Source of the DNA: JAIVGV01 sp036389335
GTDB taxonomy: Bacteria; Acidobacteriota; Blastocatellia; Pyrinomonadales; Pyrinomonadaceae
Length of the DNA: 64,000 nt
Reading direction: 5' to 3'
NCBI GenBank assembly: GCA_036389335.1
Contig: DASVQC010000072.1
Coordinates: 53,452 to 117,451, forward strand
Shown here: piece after piece, positions 34,114-42,186 of the stretch
How positions within the stretch are numbered: the stretch's first letter is position 1
Layout of the letters: the number at the start of each line of letters is the position of its first letter
Made by a program: the position numbers and the translations under genes
Notes under the pieces: generated by a model
The model's input: only the letters and a program-made list of their open reading frames with translations
Told to the model about the DNA's origin: nothing
Database searches by the model: none

Positions 34114-34259
34114 TTTGACCCTTTCGGCGTCGCCGCAACAAGGTGTGAGCCCCACTCCGACTGACAAAAACTTTTGTTGGTCTCCTTGAGCCGGAGGTCG
34201 AGTCCTCAAGCGACTCGCGCGACGCGCCGGAAGCTTTCTCGGAAAGGAGAACCGATTGA

Positions 34260-34874
34260 ATGGCTAAATCCCTCTTCGGAGGGGGCGCGGCGTTGACGGG
34301 CGCGCTCCTTCTGGTTTCCCTCGCTTTTAACGCACGCCCGTCGCTCGCAGAAAACCTCGCCTCTTTCGACTCAACAGAGCAATCCTCGCAGAAACCCAAC
34401 CCGACGGGCGCCGGCCTGTCGTCAGAAACCTCGCCGAACGCCAACAGCGCAGCCGTGAACGAGGCTGCCTCTCGGCCCGAGACCGCCGCCGCCCTGAAAG
34501 CCGGCGCGGGTCGGGCGACGCCGACCGCGGAAAAAAACTCGAACGGCGCGACGCCCTTCTTCGGGGCGGAGAAGTACACGGCGACCGCCTACTCGCTGTC
34601 GGGTCGCACGGCGAGCGGCGCTACGGTCAGGCGCGGGTTCATCGCGGCGGATCACCGCGTGCTGCCTCTGGGCTCGCTCGTCCGCATCGACGCGGGCGAC
34701 TACAGCGGCGAATACCTCGTCGCCGACCGCGGCTCGGCGGTGCGCGGGCGACTGATCGACATCTGGGTGCCCTCGACCCGCGAGGCGATGCGCTTCGGTC
34801 GCCGCCCCGTCCGGCTGACGGTCTTGAGCTTCGGCCCGCGCCCCGCCGCGCCCGCCGCGAAGGCCCGACGCTAG
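34260..34874 (+). CDS. Secreted 3D-domain (RlpA/MltA-like) protein
   Basis: The 204-residue protein starts at the ATG at 34260, with GGAAAGGAGA ending 9 bases before it. The N-terminal signal peptide (GALLLVSLAFNARPSLA) is followed by a long serine/alanine/glutamate-rich linker to about 100. The C-terminal 3D domain (about 103-195) includes YTATAYSLSGRTASGATV, the first Asp in IAADHRVLPLGSLVRI, GEYLVADRGSAVRG and IDIWVPSTREAMRFG; the three conserved aspartates are present. This beta-barrel fold is found in lytic transglycosylases (RlpA, MltA, resuscitation-type proteins). It is probably a periplasmic or exported peptidoglycan-acting enzyme. Confidence 0.85.
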   Translation: MAKSLFGGGAALTGALLLVSLAFNARPSLAENLASFDSTEQSSQKPNPTGAGLSSETSPNANSAAVNEAASRPETAAALKAGAGRATPTAEKNSNGATPFFGAEKYTATAYSLSGRTASGATVRRGFIAADHRVLPLGSLVRIDAGDYSGEYLVADRGSAVRGRLIDIWVPSTREAMRFGRRPVRLTVLSFGPRPAAPAAKARR

Positions 34875-34915
34875 AACAACAGGGCCGTCAGGCGTAGCCG
34901 AGCCGATAGACAGGA

Positions 34916-34953
34916 GAGCCGCCGTCTTCGAAGACGGCGGCTCTTTCTTTGTT
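34916..34953 (+). terminator. Rho-independent terminator after 3D-domain gene
   Basis: GAGCCGCCGTCTTC is followed at once by its reverse complement (34916-34943), giving a perfect stem with a tight loop, and then TTCTTTGTT. Confidence 0.9.
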
Positions 34954-35096
34954 GCGGGCGTCGGCGCGCGGCGGTTAAGATGCCGGAGTTTCCCCCAAAT
35001 TGGAAGGTCGAAAGGTTTGCGCCGGGCCGTCGTGGCGAACGACTCACGCGCTTGAGTCGCGCGCGCGGGTTCGCGCGCGGCGGGCGCGGGACGGGC

Positions 35097-36191
35097 ATGA
35101 GCGAAGCGAAACAGTCCGGGGAGGTCAGCCGGCCCGCGCGGATTCCGCGCCCCGCGCCGCTCGCGGAGGTGTGGCGCGGGCGGATCGTCGAGTCGCGCCA
35201 CCGCGGGCACGTCGCGGCGGTTGACGGCGACGGCAGACTCGTCGCGCGGCTCGGCGAGCCGGAGACGGTCACGTACCTGCGCTCCTCCGCGAAGCCCTTT
35301 CAGGCGCTGCCGCTGATCGCCTCGGGCGCGGCGGATCGCTTCGGCTTCGGGCCGCGCGAGATCGCCGTCGCCTGCGGCTCGCACAGCGGCGAGCCCGTCC
35401 ACGAAGAGACGGTCGCCGGGATGCTCCAAAAGATCGGCCTCGACGAGTCCGCGCTGCGCTGCGGCGCGCACGAGCCGTTCAGCCCGGAGGCCACGAGAGA
35501 GCTGCGGCGGCGCGGCGAAAGTCCGCGCGTGCTACAGAACAACTGCTCCGGCAAGCACACCGGGATGCTCGCCCTCGCCCTCCACCTCGGCGCGCCGACC
35601 GAAACTTACGACCGGCCCGACCACCCCGTGCAGCGCGCCATCCTTCGCGCCGTCTCGCAGTTCTCCGGCCTGCCGGAAGGCGAGATCGACACGGCCACGG
35701 ACGGCTGCGGCGTGCCCGTCTTCGCCCTCCCCGTGCGCGCGATGGCGATGATGTACGCGCGGCTCGTTTCTCCGGGCGCGCCGGGCGCGGGGCTCGACGA
35801 GGCGACGCGCACGGCTGCCGCGCGCATCGTCGCGGCCATGACGGGCGCGCCCGAAATGGTCGGCGGCACGCACGAGCGGCTCGACACCGAGATGATGCGC
35901 GTCACGCGCGGGCGCATCATCTCGAAGATCGGGGCGGAGGGCGTCTACACGGTGGGCGTGTTGCCGTCGGAGCGTTTCCCGCGCGGGTTGGGGCTGGCGC
36001 TCAAGATCGAGGACGGCGAAGACCGCCGGGCGCGGCCCACCGTCGTCGTCGAGTCTCTACGCCAGCTCGGCGCGTTAGACGCGGAGGCGAGCGAGCGGCT
36101 TGAGCCATACGCGAGCTTTACCATACGCAACCACAACGGCGACGCGGTCGGAGAGGTGCGCGCCGCGTTCGAGCTGGAGCAAGTCGGTTAA
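35097..36191 (+). CDS. Asparaginase (AnsA/Rhizobium asparaginase II type)
   Basis: I chose the ATG at 35097 (364 aa); a frame to 34980 adds 39 residues with no ribosome binding site and would sit right behind the terminator. The protein belongs to the PF06089 type: VWRGRIVESRHRGHVAAVDG, YLRSSAKPFQALPLI, ACGSHSGEPVHEETVA, LQNNCSGKHTGMLALA, TATDGCGVPVFALP and RIISKIGAEGVYTVG. The SSAKPF and CSGKHTGM motifs contain the serine/lysine residues implicated in catalysis of this class. It hydrolyses L-asparagine to aspartate and ammonia. There is no signal peptide, so it is cytoplasmic. A long gene-free region follows. Confidence 0.88.
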   Translation: MSEAKQSGEVSRPARIPRPAPLAEVWRGRIVESRHRGHVAAVDGDGRLVARLGEPETVTYLRSSAKPFQALPLIASGAADRFGFGPREIAVACGSHSGEPVHEETVAGMLQKIGLDESALRCGAHEPFSPEATRELRRRGESPRVLQNNCSGKHTGMLALALHLGAPTETYDRPDHPVQRAILRAVSQFSGLPEGEIDTATDGCGVPVFALPVRAMAMMYARLVSPGAPGAGLDEATRTAAARIVAAMTGAPEMVGGTHERLDTEMMRVTRGRIISKIGAEGVYTVGVLPSERFPRGLGLALKIEDGEDRRARPTVVVESLRQLGALDAEASERLEPYASFTIRNHNGDAVGEVRAAFELEQVG

Positions 36192-36509
36192 CGGGCGCGG
36201 GCGGGACTGATGGGGCTCACGCGAAATAAATTTTCTACTTATCGCGCGACCGTCGAATAACGATCCGCCGTCCGCGGCGCATCGTTACAATTCAACCGTA
36301 CACTGCGAGAGTATAAAAAGCATTCAAAATCTCGCCGCCTGACGCTCGCCACTGTTCTGAGACTGTTAAGCGTTGAAGAAGCCGCGAGACGCATTTTTAG
36401 AGGTTTATAAAGTCTGATGTAAATAATCGGGGCGCGTGAGCGGTAAATGGCACGGTCGTTGCAAAAGCTAAGATAGTTAAAATTGACAAAGTAGATAGTG
36501 GTATCGGGT

Positions 36510-36700
36510 CAGGCTCGGAGACGGCAGTGAGTGAAAACTTTGGGGGAGGTTTTCTCTCACTTCTGCAAGCGGCGGCTCTTTCGGGGGAACGGAGTTGTCG
36601 TGAGCAATGCGGTCTACGAGCGTGAGTTGCGGGGTCGCTGATTATTTCCGTCGGGGCTTTGGGGGAACTCCGGTGGTAGGTCAGCGACCCGCACTTTTTT
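36510..36700 (+). ncRNA. Candidate structured RNA with three GGGGGA hairpin loops
   Basis: A TTGACA at 36483-36488 may be its -35 box. Hairpin 1 (36527-36560) pairs 11 of 12 positions around the loop TTTGGGGGAG. Hairpin 2 (36576-36594) is weaker and shows TTTCGGGGGAA. Hairpin 3 (36652-36672) has stem CGGGG/CTCCG and loop CTTTGGGGGAA, and is enclosed by a perfect 10-bp stem (36632-36641 with 36681-36690) followed by ACGC-type bases and T6 at 36695-36700, a terminator-like end. The repeated CTTTnGGGGGA loop is not explained by coding. I do not recognise it as 6S, SRP, RNase P or tmRNA. Exact 5' end uncertain. Confidence 0.5.
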
Positions 36701-36712
36701 CCGGCACCCATC

Positions 36713-36775
36713 GGGCGTGAAATTAAACGGGGCGGCTGATCCGAACGATCAGCCGCCCCGTTTAATTTCACGCCC
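36713..36775. terminator. 29-bp perfect hairpin, bidirectional terminator
   Basis: Arms at 36713-36741 and 36747-36775 are exact reverse complements (29 bp) around the loop CGAAC. It lies between a rightward RNA candidate and the end of a leftward gene (36805), as expected for a convergent terminator. The stem includes AT-rich segments on both outer sides that give U-rich 3' tails in either direction. Confidence 0.75.
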
Positions 36776-36804
36776 AGCTATTTTCCCGCTTCGGTCCGCC
36801 CGCC

Positions 36805-37563
36805 TTACTTCTCGCCCTGACCCAAGAGCTTCCGCGTGTGATCGTCCAAGTTGAGGCGCATCATGCCGCCCGCGTCGGAGTAGCGCGCGGCGACGGCAGC
36901 CTGCGCGCGCCGCTTCCTGAAGACGAGCATCCCGAGCGTGCCGCCGACGCACAGGCACGCGAGGATGGAGAGCCCCGCCGCCTTAATGGTGTTGACGAGG
37001 ACGCCCGCAGACATGTTGAGCCAGTAACGGTTGTACCGCTCGTTGGCGTGCGGGTCGCGCCCCAGCCAGCGCACGTCCTTCTCGTAGTGGACGCGCGCCG
37101 CGAGACTGCGCGCCGCCGCCTCTTCGCCGCCGAAGACGAAGACCGAGTAGTTACCCTTGCGCTGGTAGACGGTCGGCACCACCTGCTGCGCGGCGCGAAG
37201 CTCGCCTATGCGCGCGTTGATGCGCGCGTCGGCGTCGGCGGCGAACTGCGGCGTCGAGAACTCGACGATCAAGAGACGCCCCGCCGCGCCGTAGTCAGCC
37301 GCGACCGCCTCGGTGCCGCCCGCGAAGGAGACGACTTCGAGCGCGGGCGCGCCCGGCAGGACGCGCTGCAACTCCGCGAGGCTCTTGGCGTAGGTCGAGC
37401 GAGCGCGCGCCGACTCCCAGTCTGGAAGGTGCTTGACGAGGACGGGGATGCCGTCCTCCCCGCCCAAATCGCTCACGTCGAGCGACTGAGCCGGGGCCGC
37501 GAAGGCGGCGCAGAGCGCGAGGGCGCACGCGAGCGCAAGTTTAGAGAGCGGTCGAAAATTCAT
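36805..37563 (-). CDS. Exported single-helix membrane protein, unknown function
   Basis: The 252-residue protein has a signal peptide at about 1-25 (ALACALALCAAFAAPAQS). The periplasmic domain has VLVKHLPDWESARARSTYAK and GRLLIVEFSTPQFAADAD, with alternating strands and helices and NYSVFVFGGEEAA. One membrane helix lies at about 198-220 (AAGLSILACLCVGGTLGMLVF), followed by a basic cytoplasmic tail ending DDHTRKLLGQGEK. It is topologically type I. No family is recognised, but a homologous set of such proteins seems likely in this phylum. It ends at the long hairpin. Confidence 0.7.
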   Translation of the reverse strand: MNFRPLSKLALACALALCAAFAAPAQSLDVSDLGGEDGIPVLVKHLPDWESARARSTYAKSLAELQRVLPGAPALEVVSFAGGTEAVAADYGAAGRLLIVEFSTPQFAADADARINARIGELRAAQQVVPTVYQRKGNYSVFVFGGEEAAARSLAARVHYEKDVRWLGRDPHANERYNRYWLNMSAGVLVNTIKAAGLSILACLCVGGTLGMLVFRKRRAQAAVAARYSDAGGMMRLNLDDHTRKLLGQGEK

Positions 37564-37668
37564 AACAGCGTTGGATGAGCCGCGCCGGCGCGCGGCAGCC
37601 TGACATCGGTCGAAACCGCCGCGGGCAGAGCGCGTTCGCGCGCTCTTAATAGTAACCGCGGGGCGGAT

Positions 37669-38457
37669 TTAGTTCCAACGACGCAGCTCGCGCAGCAGTT
37701 CTTCGGCGCGGCGGCGCGGGGAGGGGATGTTGTGCATGAAGGTCTTGCCGCCCATCTCGCTGGCGTTGTCGATGATGAGATCGCCGAAGCCGAGCAGTCG
37801 CTGCGGGATCGTGGCCGAGACGGTCACGTCCTGAATCGTGCGCAGGGGGATGTTGCGCGTGCGCTTGGCGACGAGCCCCTGATCGATCTCGATCTTCGCG
37901 TCGGTCAGCGTGTACTTGATGGAGTTGCGCCGCAGGTGGTGGTAGGCGGGGATGAGGAGCAGGGACAGGGAGATGAGGACGGAGTAGGGCGTCGGCAGCA
38001 GGTTGTAGTACGCGAGCAGGACGGTGAGCCCGACGGCTGCGAGCACGGCGAGCGCGTAGCCGAGGCCGACGAAGAGCATCGTCGGGCGCACGGAGAAGAT
38101 GACGCGCTCGGCGTCCGCCTCCGCCGCCCGCGCCGGAGGTTGAGAGGGGGGCTGCCGCTCCATCGCCTGCGGCTCGCGCCGCGGCGCTTGCGAACGCCTC
38201 TCGTCCGCGCCGTTCAGACGCTCGACGCGCGAGGGCGCGAGCGCGGCGCGGTCGTCGAAGGGCGAGCGCGAGGCGACGCGGGTCGCCTCCGGGTCGTGCC
38301 CGGCGCGCGGCGCGTCGTCGCCGTGCGAGAGGCGCGTCAACTCGTCCTCGCCGCGCGCCGTGGAGACGCGGGTGGTTTCGGGATCGACCGCCGCGCCGCA
38401 CGCGCCGCAGAATCGCACGCCCGGCGCGAGTCGCGCGCCGCAAGTTTGACAGTTCAT
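37669..38457 (-). CDS. Zinc-ribbon and bacterial PH-domain membrane protein
   Basis: The 262-residue protein begins with a zinc ribbon at 1-25: CQTCGARL then CGACGAAVD. A low-complexity charged linker reaches to about 120. Two adjoining membrane helices follow (YALAVLAAVGLTVLLAYYNL and SVLISLSLLLIPAYHHL), then a bPH2 (YdbS/YdbT-like) domain: KYTLTDAKIEIDQGLVAKRT, IPLRTIQDVTVSATIPQRLL, FGDLIIDNASEMGG. The family's function is poorly known; PH-like domains of this type sit at the inner membrane. It shares direction with the response regulator upstream. Confidence 0.8.
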   Translation of the reverse strand: MNCQTCGARLAPGVRFCGACGAAVDPETTRVSTARGEDELTRLSHGDDAPRAGHDPEATRVASRSPFDDRAALAPSRVERLNGADERRSQAPRREPQAMERQPPSQPPARAAEADAERVIFSVRPTMLFVGLGYALAVLAAVGLTVLLAYYNLLPTPYSVLISLSLLLIPAYHHLRRNSIKYTLTDAKIEIDQGLVAKRTRNIPLRTIQDVTVSATIPQRLLGFGDLIIDNASEMGGKTFMHNIPSPRRRAEELLRELRRWN

Positions 38458-38493
38458 AAAAGTTTCCTCGAAAGCCTTCCGCCGCCTGCCGCG

Positions 38494-40221
38494 TCAGTCC
38501 TTGCGCCCGCTCTCGCGCACCGCCGCGAGCAGCTCCGCCGGATCGTATGGGAGCTCGACGAGGCCCGCCGCGCCGAGCCTGCCGGCCTCCTCCCTGACGA
38601 GCGCGCCAGCCGGAGGGGGCGCGCTGGCCGAAGGGGGGTAGAGCAGCAGGGCGGGGATCGGCAGTTGGCCGCGGTGGCGCTCGCCGAGGCGGCGCAGCAC
38701 TTCGAGCCCGTCGAGCAGCTTCAAGTCGTAGTCGAGCAGCAGCAGATCGGCGCGCTCGATGCGCAGCAGATCGAGCGCCTGCCCGCCGTCGAACGCGGCG
38801 CGCACCTCGTAGCCCGCCGAGCGCAGCAGCAGGTTGACCTGAGCCATGCGCGCCGGATCGGAGACGGTCAGGAGCACCCTGCGCGGCATCCGTGCGCCCG
38901 CCGCGCGCAGCTCGCGCTCGCGCCGCGCCGCCTCCTCCGCCGACTTCGTCAGCCCGCCCCCGCCCGCGGCCCCCTGCTGCGGCGACAGCACGGAAGTCTC
39001 GAACGACTCGCCGCCGCGGCTCGACTCGCGCAGAGCGCGCCCGACCACCCGCGCCGTCTCTCTGACGCCCGAGGGCGCGGAAGAGTCGTGCGCGTCCGGC
39101 GACGACTCGGCCTCGACTTTCAAAGACGACTCGCGCCCGCGCGCGGTCGGGGCCGTCGTCGCCGCGGGCGTCGGCGGCAAAGCCGCGCGCGCCGACTCTT
39201 CGGCGGCGGGCGCGCGCGCGTCTTCGAAGGTTAACGACGGGGGCGCGTGCGCCGTTCCGTCCGCGTCAGAGGCGTCGGCGGCGGGGCCGGAAGAGTTTGA
39301 TCGTTCGACGGGCGGCTGCCCGTCGCGCCCTTCGCCGTCGCGCCGGGAATGGAAGACGACGCGCGAGTGCGAGCCGGGCGAGCGCGCCGCTTCGAGGGCG
39401 GCTTCGGCGCGCTCGATCAGCTCTTCGACCCCGGAGCCGTCTTCCGGGCAGCGCGCGACGCCGACCGCGATCCGCGCCCTCGCGTGATCGCCGTCGAACT
39501 CGCGGCAGAGCTTCGTCAAGTCGTCGCGCGCGGAGTCGGGGCGTCTGCGGGGCAGGTGCGCGACGAGCAGGTCGGGGCCGTAGAAGGCGACGGCGTCGGC
39601 GCGGCGCAGGTTCGCCCGGAAGAACTCGTGGGCCTCGCGCAGCACGGCTTCGCGGTCGTCGCGCGCGACGGCGGCCAAGAGCGCGAGCGCGCCCGCCGCG
39701 CCTGCGTCGAACTCGGCGCGCGCCGCGTCGAGTAGCTGCATGAAGCCTTCGATCTCGGTGTGGCGCTCGCGCGCGGCGCGCGCGGCGTCGGCGGAGGCGA
39801 GGTCGCGCCCCGCGCCGACGCGCCAGAAGACGGAGTCGAGGCGGGCGAGCGCCTGCGGCGTCGGCGTCGCGAGCGCGAAGCAGTCGTCAGCCGCGCAGGC
39901 GCGCGCCGCCTCGCGCGGGGCTTCGACGCGCACGCCGTAGACGACGACGAGGGGCGCGCCCACGCCCGCGCCGCCCGCGCGGCGCGCTACCGAAGCGGCG
40001 TCGTCGCCCGCGTCGAACTCCACGACGACGAGCTGCGGCGCGAAGCTCTCGATCTCGCGACGCGCCGTCTCAGCCGACGCGCGCCGGACTTCGTAGCCCG
40101 CGCCCGAGAGCCGCGCGGCGAAGGCCGCGCCCGCCGCGCTCGACTCGCAGACGAGCACGCGCCGCGCCCGCGCGCGATCCCTGTCGCGCGGCGTCTGATC
40201 CGCAAGTGTGCCGCTGGCCAT
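38494..40221 (-). CDS. Multi-domain response regulator with degenerate GGDEF-like core
   Basis: I prefer the ATG at 40221 (575 aa); an ATG at 40317 would add 32 arginine/proline-rich residues. Domain order: an N-terminal receiver-like fold (RRVLVCESSAAGAAFAARL, LVVVEFD), where the usual phospho-acceptor Asp is hard to place; then a diguanylate-cyclase-like region (EGFMQLLDAARAEF, LRRADAVAFYGPDLLVAHLP, ARIAVGVARCPEDGSGVEEL) without an intact GGDEF motif. A long serine/glutamate/alanine linker follows, then a C-terminal receiver (RVLLTVSDPARMAQVNLLLR, LLLLDYDLKLLDGLEVL) with a good phosphorylation Asp. It probably senses and relays signals without making c-di-GMP. No kinase is adjacent. Confidence 0.75.
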   Translation of the reverse strand: MASGTLADQTPRDRDRARARRVLVCESSAAGAAFAARLSGAGYEVRRASAETARREIESFAPQLVVVEFDAGDDAASVARRAGGAGVGAPLVVVYGVRVEAPREAARACAADDCFALATPTPQALARLDSVFWRVGAGRDLASADAARAARERHTEIEGFMQLLDAARAEFDAGAAGALALLAAVARDDREAVLREAHEFFRANLRRADAVAFYGPDLLVAHLPRRRPDSARDDLTKLCREFDGDHARARIAVGVARCPEDGSGVEELIERAEAALEAARSPGSHSRVVFHSRRDGEGRDGQPPVERSNSSGPAADASDADGTAHAPPSLTFEDARAPAAEESARAALPPTPAATTAPTARGRESSLKVEAESSPDAHDSSAPSGVRETARVVGRALRESSRGGESFETSVLSPQQGAAGGGGLTKSAEEAARRERELRAAGARMPRRVLLTVSDPARMAQVNLLLRSAGYEVRAAFDGGQALDLLRIERADLLLLDYDLKLLDGLEVLRRLGERHRGQLPIPALLLYPPSASAPPPAGALVREEAGRLGAAGLVELPYDPAELLAAVRESGRKD

Positions 40222-40324
40222 CGCGTTATCGACCGGCTCCGACAACTCGGGAAGGGGCGGCGGCGCGCGCGATAAAATTGTCCCGCGCCCCGACCGCCCG
40301 CAATCATACCTAAACATCCGCCGC

Positions 40325-40376
40325 GACTAAAACGACGAAGGGCAGATCGCGCCGTCACGCGATCTGCCCTTCGTCG
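40325..40376 (-). terminator. Rho-independent terminator of lytic transglycosylase gene
   Basis: A 19-bp perfect stem (40333-40351 with 40358-40376) has a six-base loop. Read on the minus strand it is followed by TTTTAGTCG. It follows the stop of the gene at 40416. Confidence 0.85.
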
Positions 40377-40415
40377 AATCTCCGCCCGCGCGCGGCGTCG
40401 GGCGCGGGGGCCGTC

Positions 40416-41219
40416 TCACTGGCTGACGAGGATCAGTCTGCCGTCTGGCAGGCGCACGGCGTAGGCGCTGCGCTCGTAGAGCGGCTCGGTGGGGGCGGCG
40501 TTGTTGGCGGCGGTCGCCTCGGCGTAAGTCTTCGCGACGGCGACGCGCGCGATCTCCGGGTTGCGCATCAACTGGTATCGCTCGCCGATGCGGCGGACGT
40601 AATCGCGCGTCTCCTTGTAAGGCGGCACGCCGCTGTACTTATCGACCGCGCCCTCGCCCGCGTTGTAACCGGCGAGCGCGAGGCGCACGTCGCCGCCGAA
40701 GCGGTCGAGGAGGAATTTCATGTAGCGCGCGCCGCCGTCGATGTTCTGCTGCGGGTCCCAGATGTTGCGCACGCCGAAGCGGGCGGCGGTCGCGGGCATC
40801 AACTGCATCAGGCCGCGCGCGCCCTTGTTCGACATCGCGCGCGGCTTGAACGAAGACTCCTGGTGCATGGTCGCGTAGAGCAGGACGGGATCGACGCCGT
40901 GACGCCGGCCCGCGTCGACGATGTAGGAATCGACTTTCGAGTCGCCCGTCGTGAAGCCGTCGAGCGAATCGCCCGCGGTCATCGGCAGACTCCCCGAGCC
41001 CGTGTAGGCGGTGAGGCGCACGCGCGGGGCGGAGTGCGCCAGCTCGGCGCGGTGCATCGGCGTCAGGCGGAACTGCCGCGGCGCGGGCGTCGGCTCGACG
41101 CGCACGCCGTTCTCGAAGTCGAAGTTGTCGAAGGCGGGTCGCGGCGTCGTCTGCGCCCGGGAGGCGGCGGCGCAAACGAGCAGCAGCGCGGACGCGGCGA
41201 GGGGGAATAGCTTTTTCAT
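40416..41219 (-). CDS. Lytic transglycosylase (SLT domain)
   Basis: I chose the ATG at 41219 (267 aa), which gives a clean signal peptide (MKKLFPLAASALLLVCAAAS). The SLT/goose-lysozyme-like domain includes VDAGRRHGVDPVLLYATMHQ, the catalytic Glu in QESSFKPRAMS, KGARGLMQLMPATAARFG, NIDGGARYMKFLLDRFGG, ALAGYNAGEGAVDKY and YVRRIGERY. It cleaves glycan strands of peptidoglycan in the periplasm to make 1,6-anhydro ends. An N-terminal segment of about 90 residues precedes the domain. Transcription probably ends at the hairpin at 40333-40376. Confidence 0.92.
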   Translation of the reverse strand: MKKLFPLAASALLLVCAAASRAQTTPRPAFDNFDFENGVRVEPTPAPRQFRLTPMHRAELAHSAPRVRLTAYTGSGSLPMTAGDSLDGFTTGDSKVDSYIVDAGRRHGVDPVLLYATMHQESSFKPRAMSNKGARGLMQLMPATAARFGVRNIWDPQQNIDGGARYMKFLLDRFGGDVRLALAGYNAGEGAVDKYSGVPPYKETRDYVRRIGERYQLMRNPEIARVAVAKTYAEATAANNAAPTEPLYERSAYAVRLPDGRLILVSQ

Positions 41220-41666
41220 AACACCGGGAGGCGGGAACACCTTTGATCGTTCGTCGATCAGCTCTGCTCGTCCGCCGGATCAAGGCCGGTAAAGGTTGCC
41301 GGAGACTGCCCGGCGCGCGCGGCGCGCACGTCGTCGCTTCGGAAAACTTTTCGTCTGGGAATTATCGTGGGTGAGGCGTGCGTCGCTTCCGCGTCGTCAC
41401 ATTCTGAGGGGCGCGACTTCAGCTAATGAGGCCGCACAAGCAGAGTATCACACGGCCCGAAGGGGCGGCAATAAGTTTCGCCGCGACGCCAGAACCCGCG
41501 TAAAACGGGCTAAAAACGCTAAAACCGGGCGGCCCGCGGGGCGTCCGCGCCGGGGCCTTGACGCAGGGTGTATGATGCTTCTCGCTTTAACCCCTGTGGC
41601 CGACCTCACGGTCACTCAAGCCTCAAGCGCCTCACGCGCTCAAAAAAAAAGAAGGAGTTTACGCAC
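41220..41666. other. Divergent intergenic region
   Basis: About 445 GC-rich bases lie between the leftward transglycosylase gene and the rightward peptidoglycan-binding protein gene. No tRNA-like fold, coding frame or strong promoter was seen. An A-rich run and GAAGGAG at the right end are the next gene's ribosome binding site. Confidence 0.4.
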
Positions 41667-42068
41667 ATGAGACACCTCATCCTGTCCGCGTCCCTGCTCG
41701 CGCTGCTCTTCACCGGCGCGCTCGCACAGAACACCAACACTCCGGCAAACTCCGCCGCCAAGAACGCCAACGCCAACGCGCGCGCGCCGCGCAGGTACGC
41801 GCCGATCTTCCGCGCCTCGAAGGATCAGATCAAACAGGCGCAGGCGATACTCAAGCAGCGCGCGTTCTACGCGGGCGAAGCCACGGGCAAGCTCGACGAC
41901 GCCACGCGCGAGGGCTTGAAGAAGTACCAGCAGGCCGAGGGCTTGAAAGTGACCGGCACGCTCAACGGCGCGACCGTCGAGCGGATGAACATCACGATGA
42001 CGGAGAAGCAGAAGGAGACTTGGCTGAAGATTCAGGCTTCGGCGAATGCGAACGCCAACACGAAGTAG
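41667..42068 (+). CDS. Secreted peptidoglycan-binding-like protein
   Basis: The 133-residue protein starts at the ATG at 41667, with GAAGGAG about 10 bases upstream. It has a signal peptide (LILSASLLALLFTGALAQ) and an asparagine/alanine-rich linker. A PG_binding_1-like domain follows at about 50-110: QIKQAQAILKQRAFYAGEAT, GKLDDATREGLKKYQQAEGL, VTGTLNGATVERM. It ends with a low-complexity ANANANTK tail. It is probably periplasmic and binds peptidoglycan without an enzymatic domain of its own. It converges with alaS. Confidence 0.8.
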   Translation: MRHLILSASLLALLFTGALAQNTNTPANSAAKNANANARAPRRYAPIFRASKDQIKQAQAILKQRAFYAGEATGKLDDATREGLKKYQQAEGLKVTGTLNGATVERMNITMTEKQKETWLKIQASANANANTK

Positions 42069-42099
42069 GTTGGGGGGCGTTCGGCTCGAAACGAAAGAA

Positions 42100-42140
42100 G
42101 AGCGCGGCGACTCGATATTTATCACCGAGTCGCCGCGCTC
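42100..42140. terminator. Convergent terminator hairpin
   Basis: GAGCGCGGCGACTCG (42100-42114) and its exact reverse complement (42126-42140) enclose an AT-rich 11-base loop between two converging genes. On the minus strand it is followed by TTCTTTCG, so it serves alaS at least. Confidence 0.8.
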
Positions 42141-42186
42141 TCGTACTTCTCGGGCGAGGAACGTCCGCCGTCCGTCGCGACGGGTG

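Larger units (their letters stand above)
36192..36804. other. Gene-free region holding RNA candidate and terminator
   Basis: About 610 bases, more AT-rich than its surroundings, with no credible coding frame. Bases 36192-36480 show no recognised feature. Then come the candidate structured RNA (36510-36700) and the long hairpin (36713-36775). Confidence 0.5.

Noticed and set aside
34110..34259. c-di-AMP (ydaO-type) riboswitch before the 3D-domain gene
   Set aside because: That switch often precedes cell-wall hydrolase genes, but its conserved GGGGGA-CC and GGGGUGAA blocks are absent here; only a terminator hairpin is clear.
36510..36700. 6S RNA, SRP RNA, RNase P or tmRNA as identity of the RNA candidate
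   Set aside because: No 6S-type long closing stem with central bubble, no SRP GGAAGGA-type tip, no RNase P core and no tmRNA acceptor sequence were visible.
36397..36771. 124-codon minus-strand frame in the gene-free region
   Set aside because: The translation is low in normal protein character, includes the terminator stem, and has no ribosome binding site.
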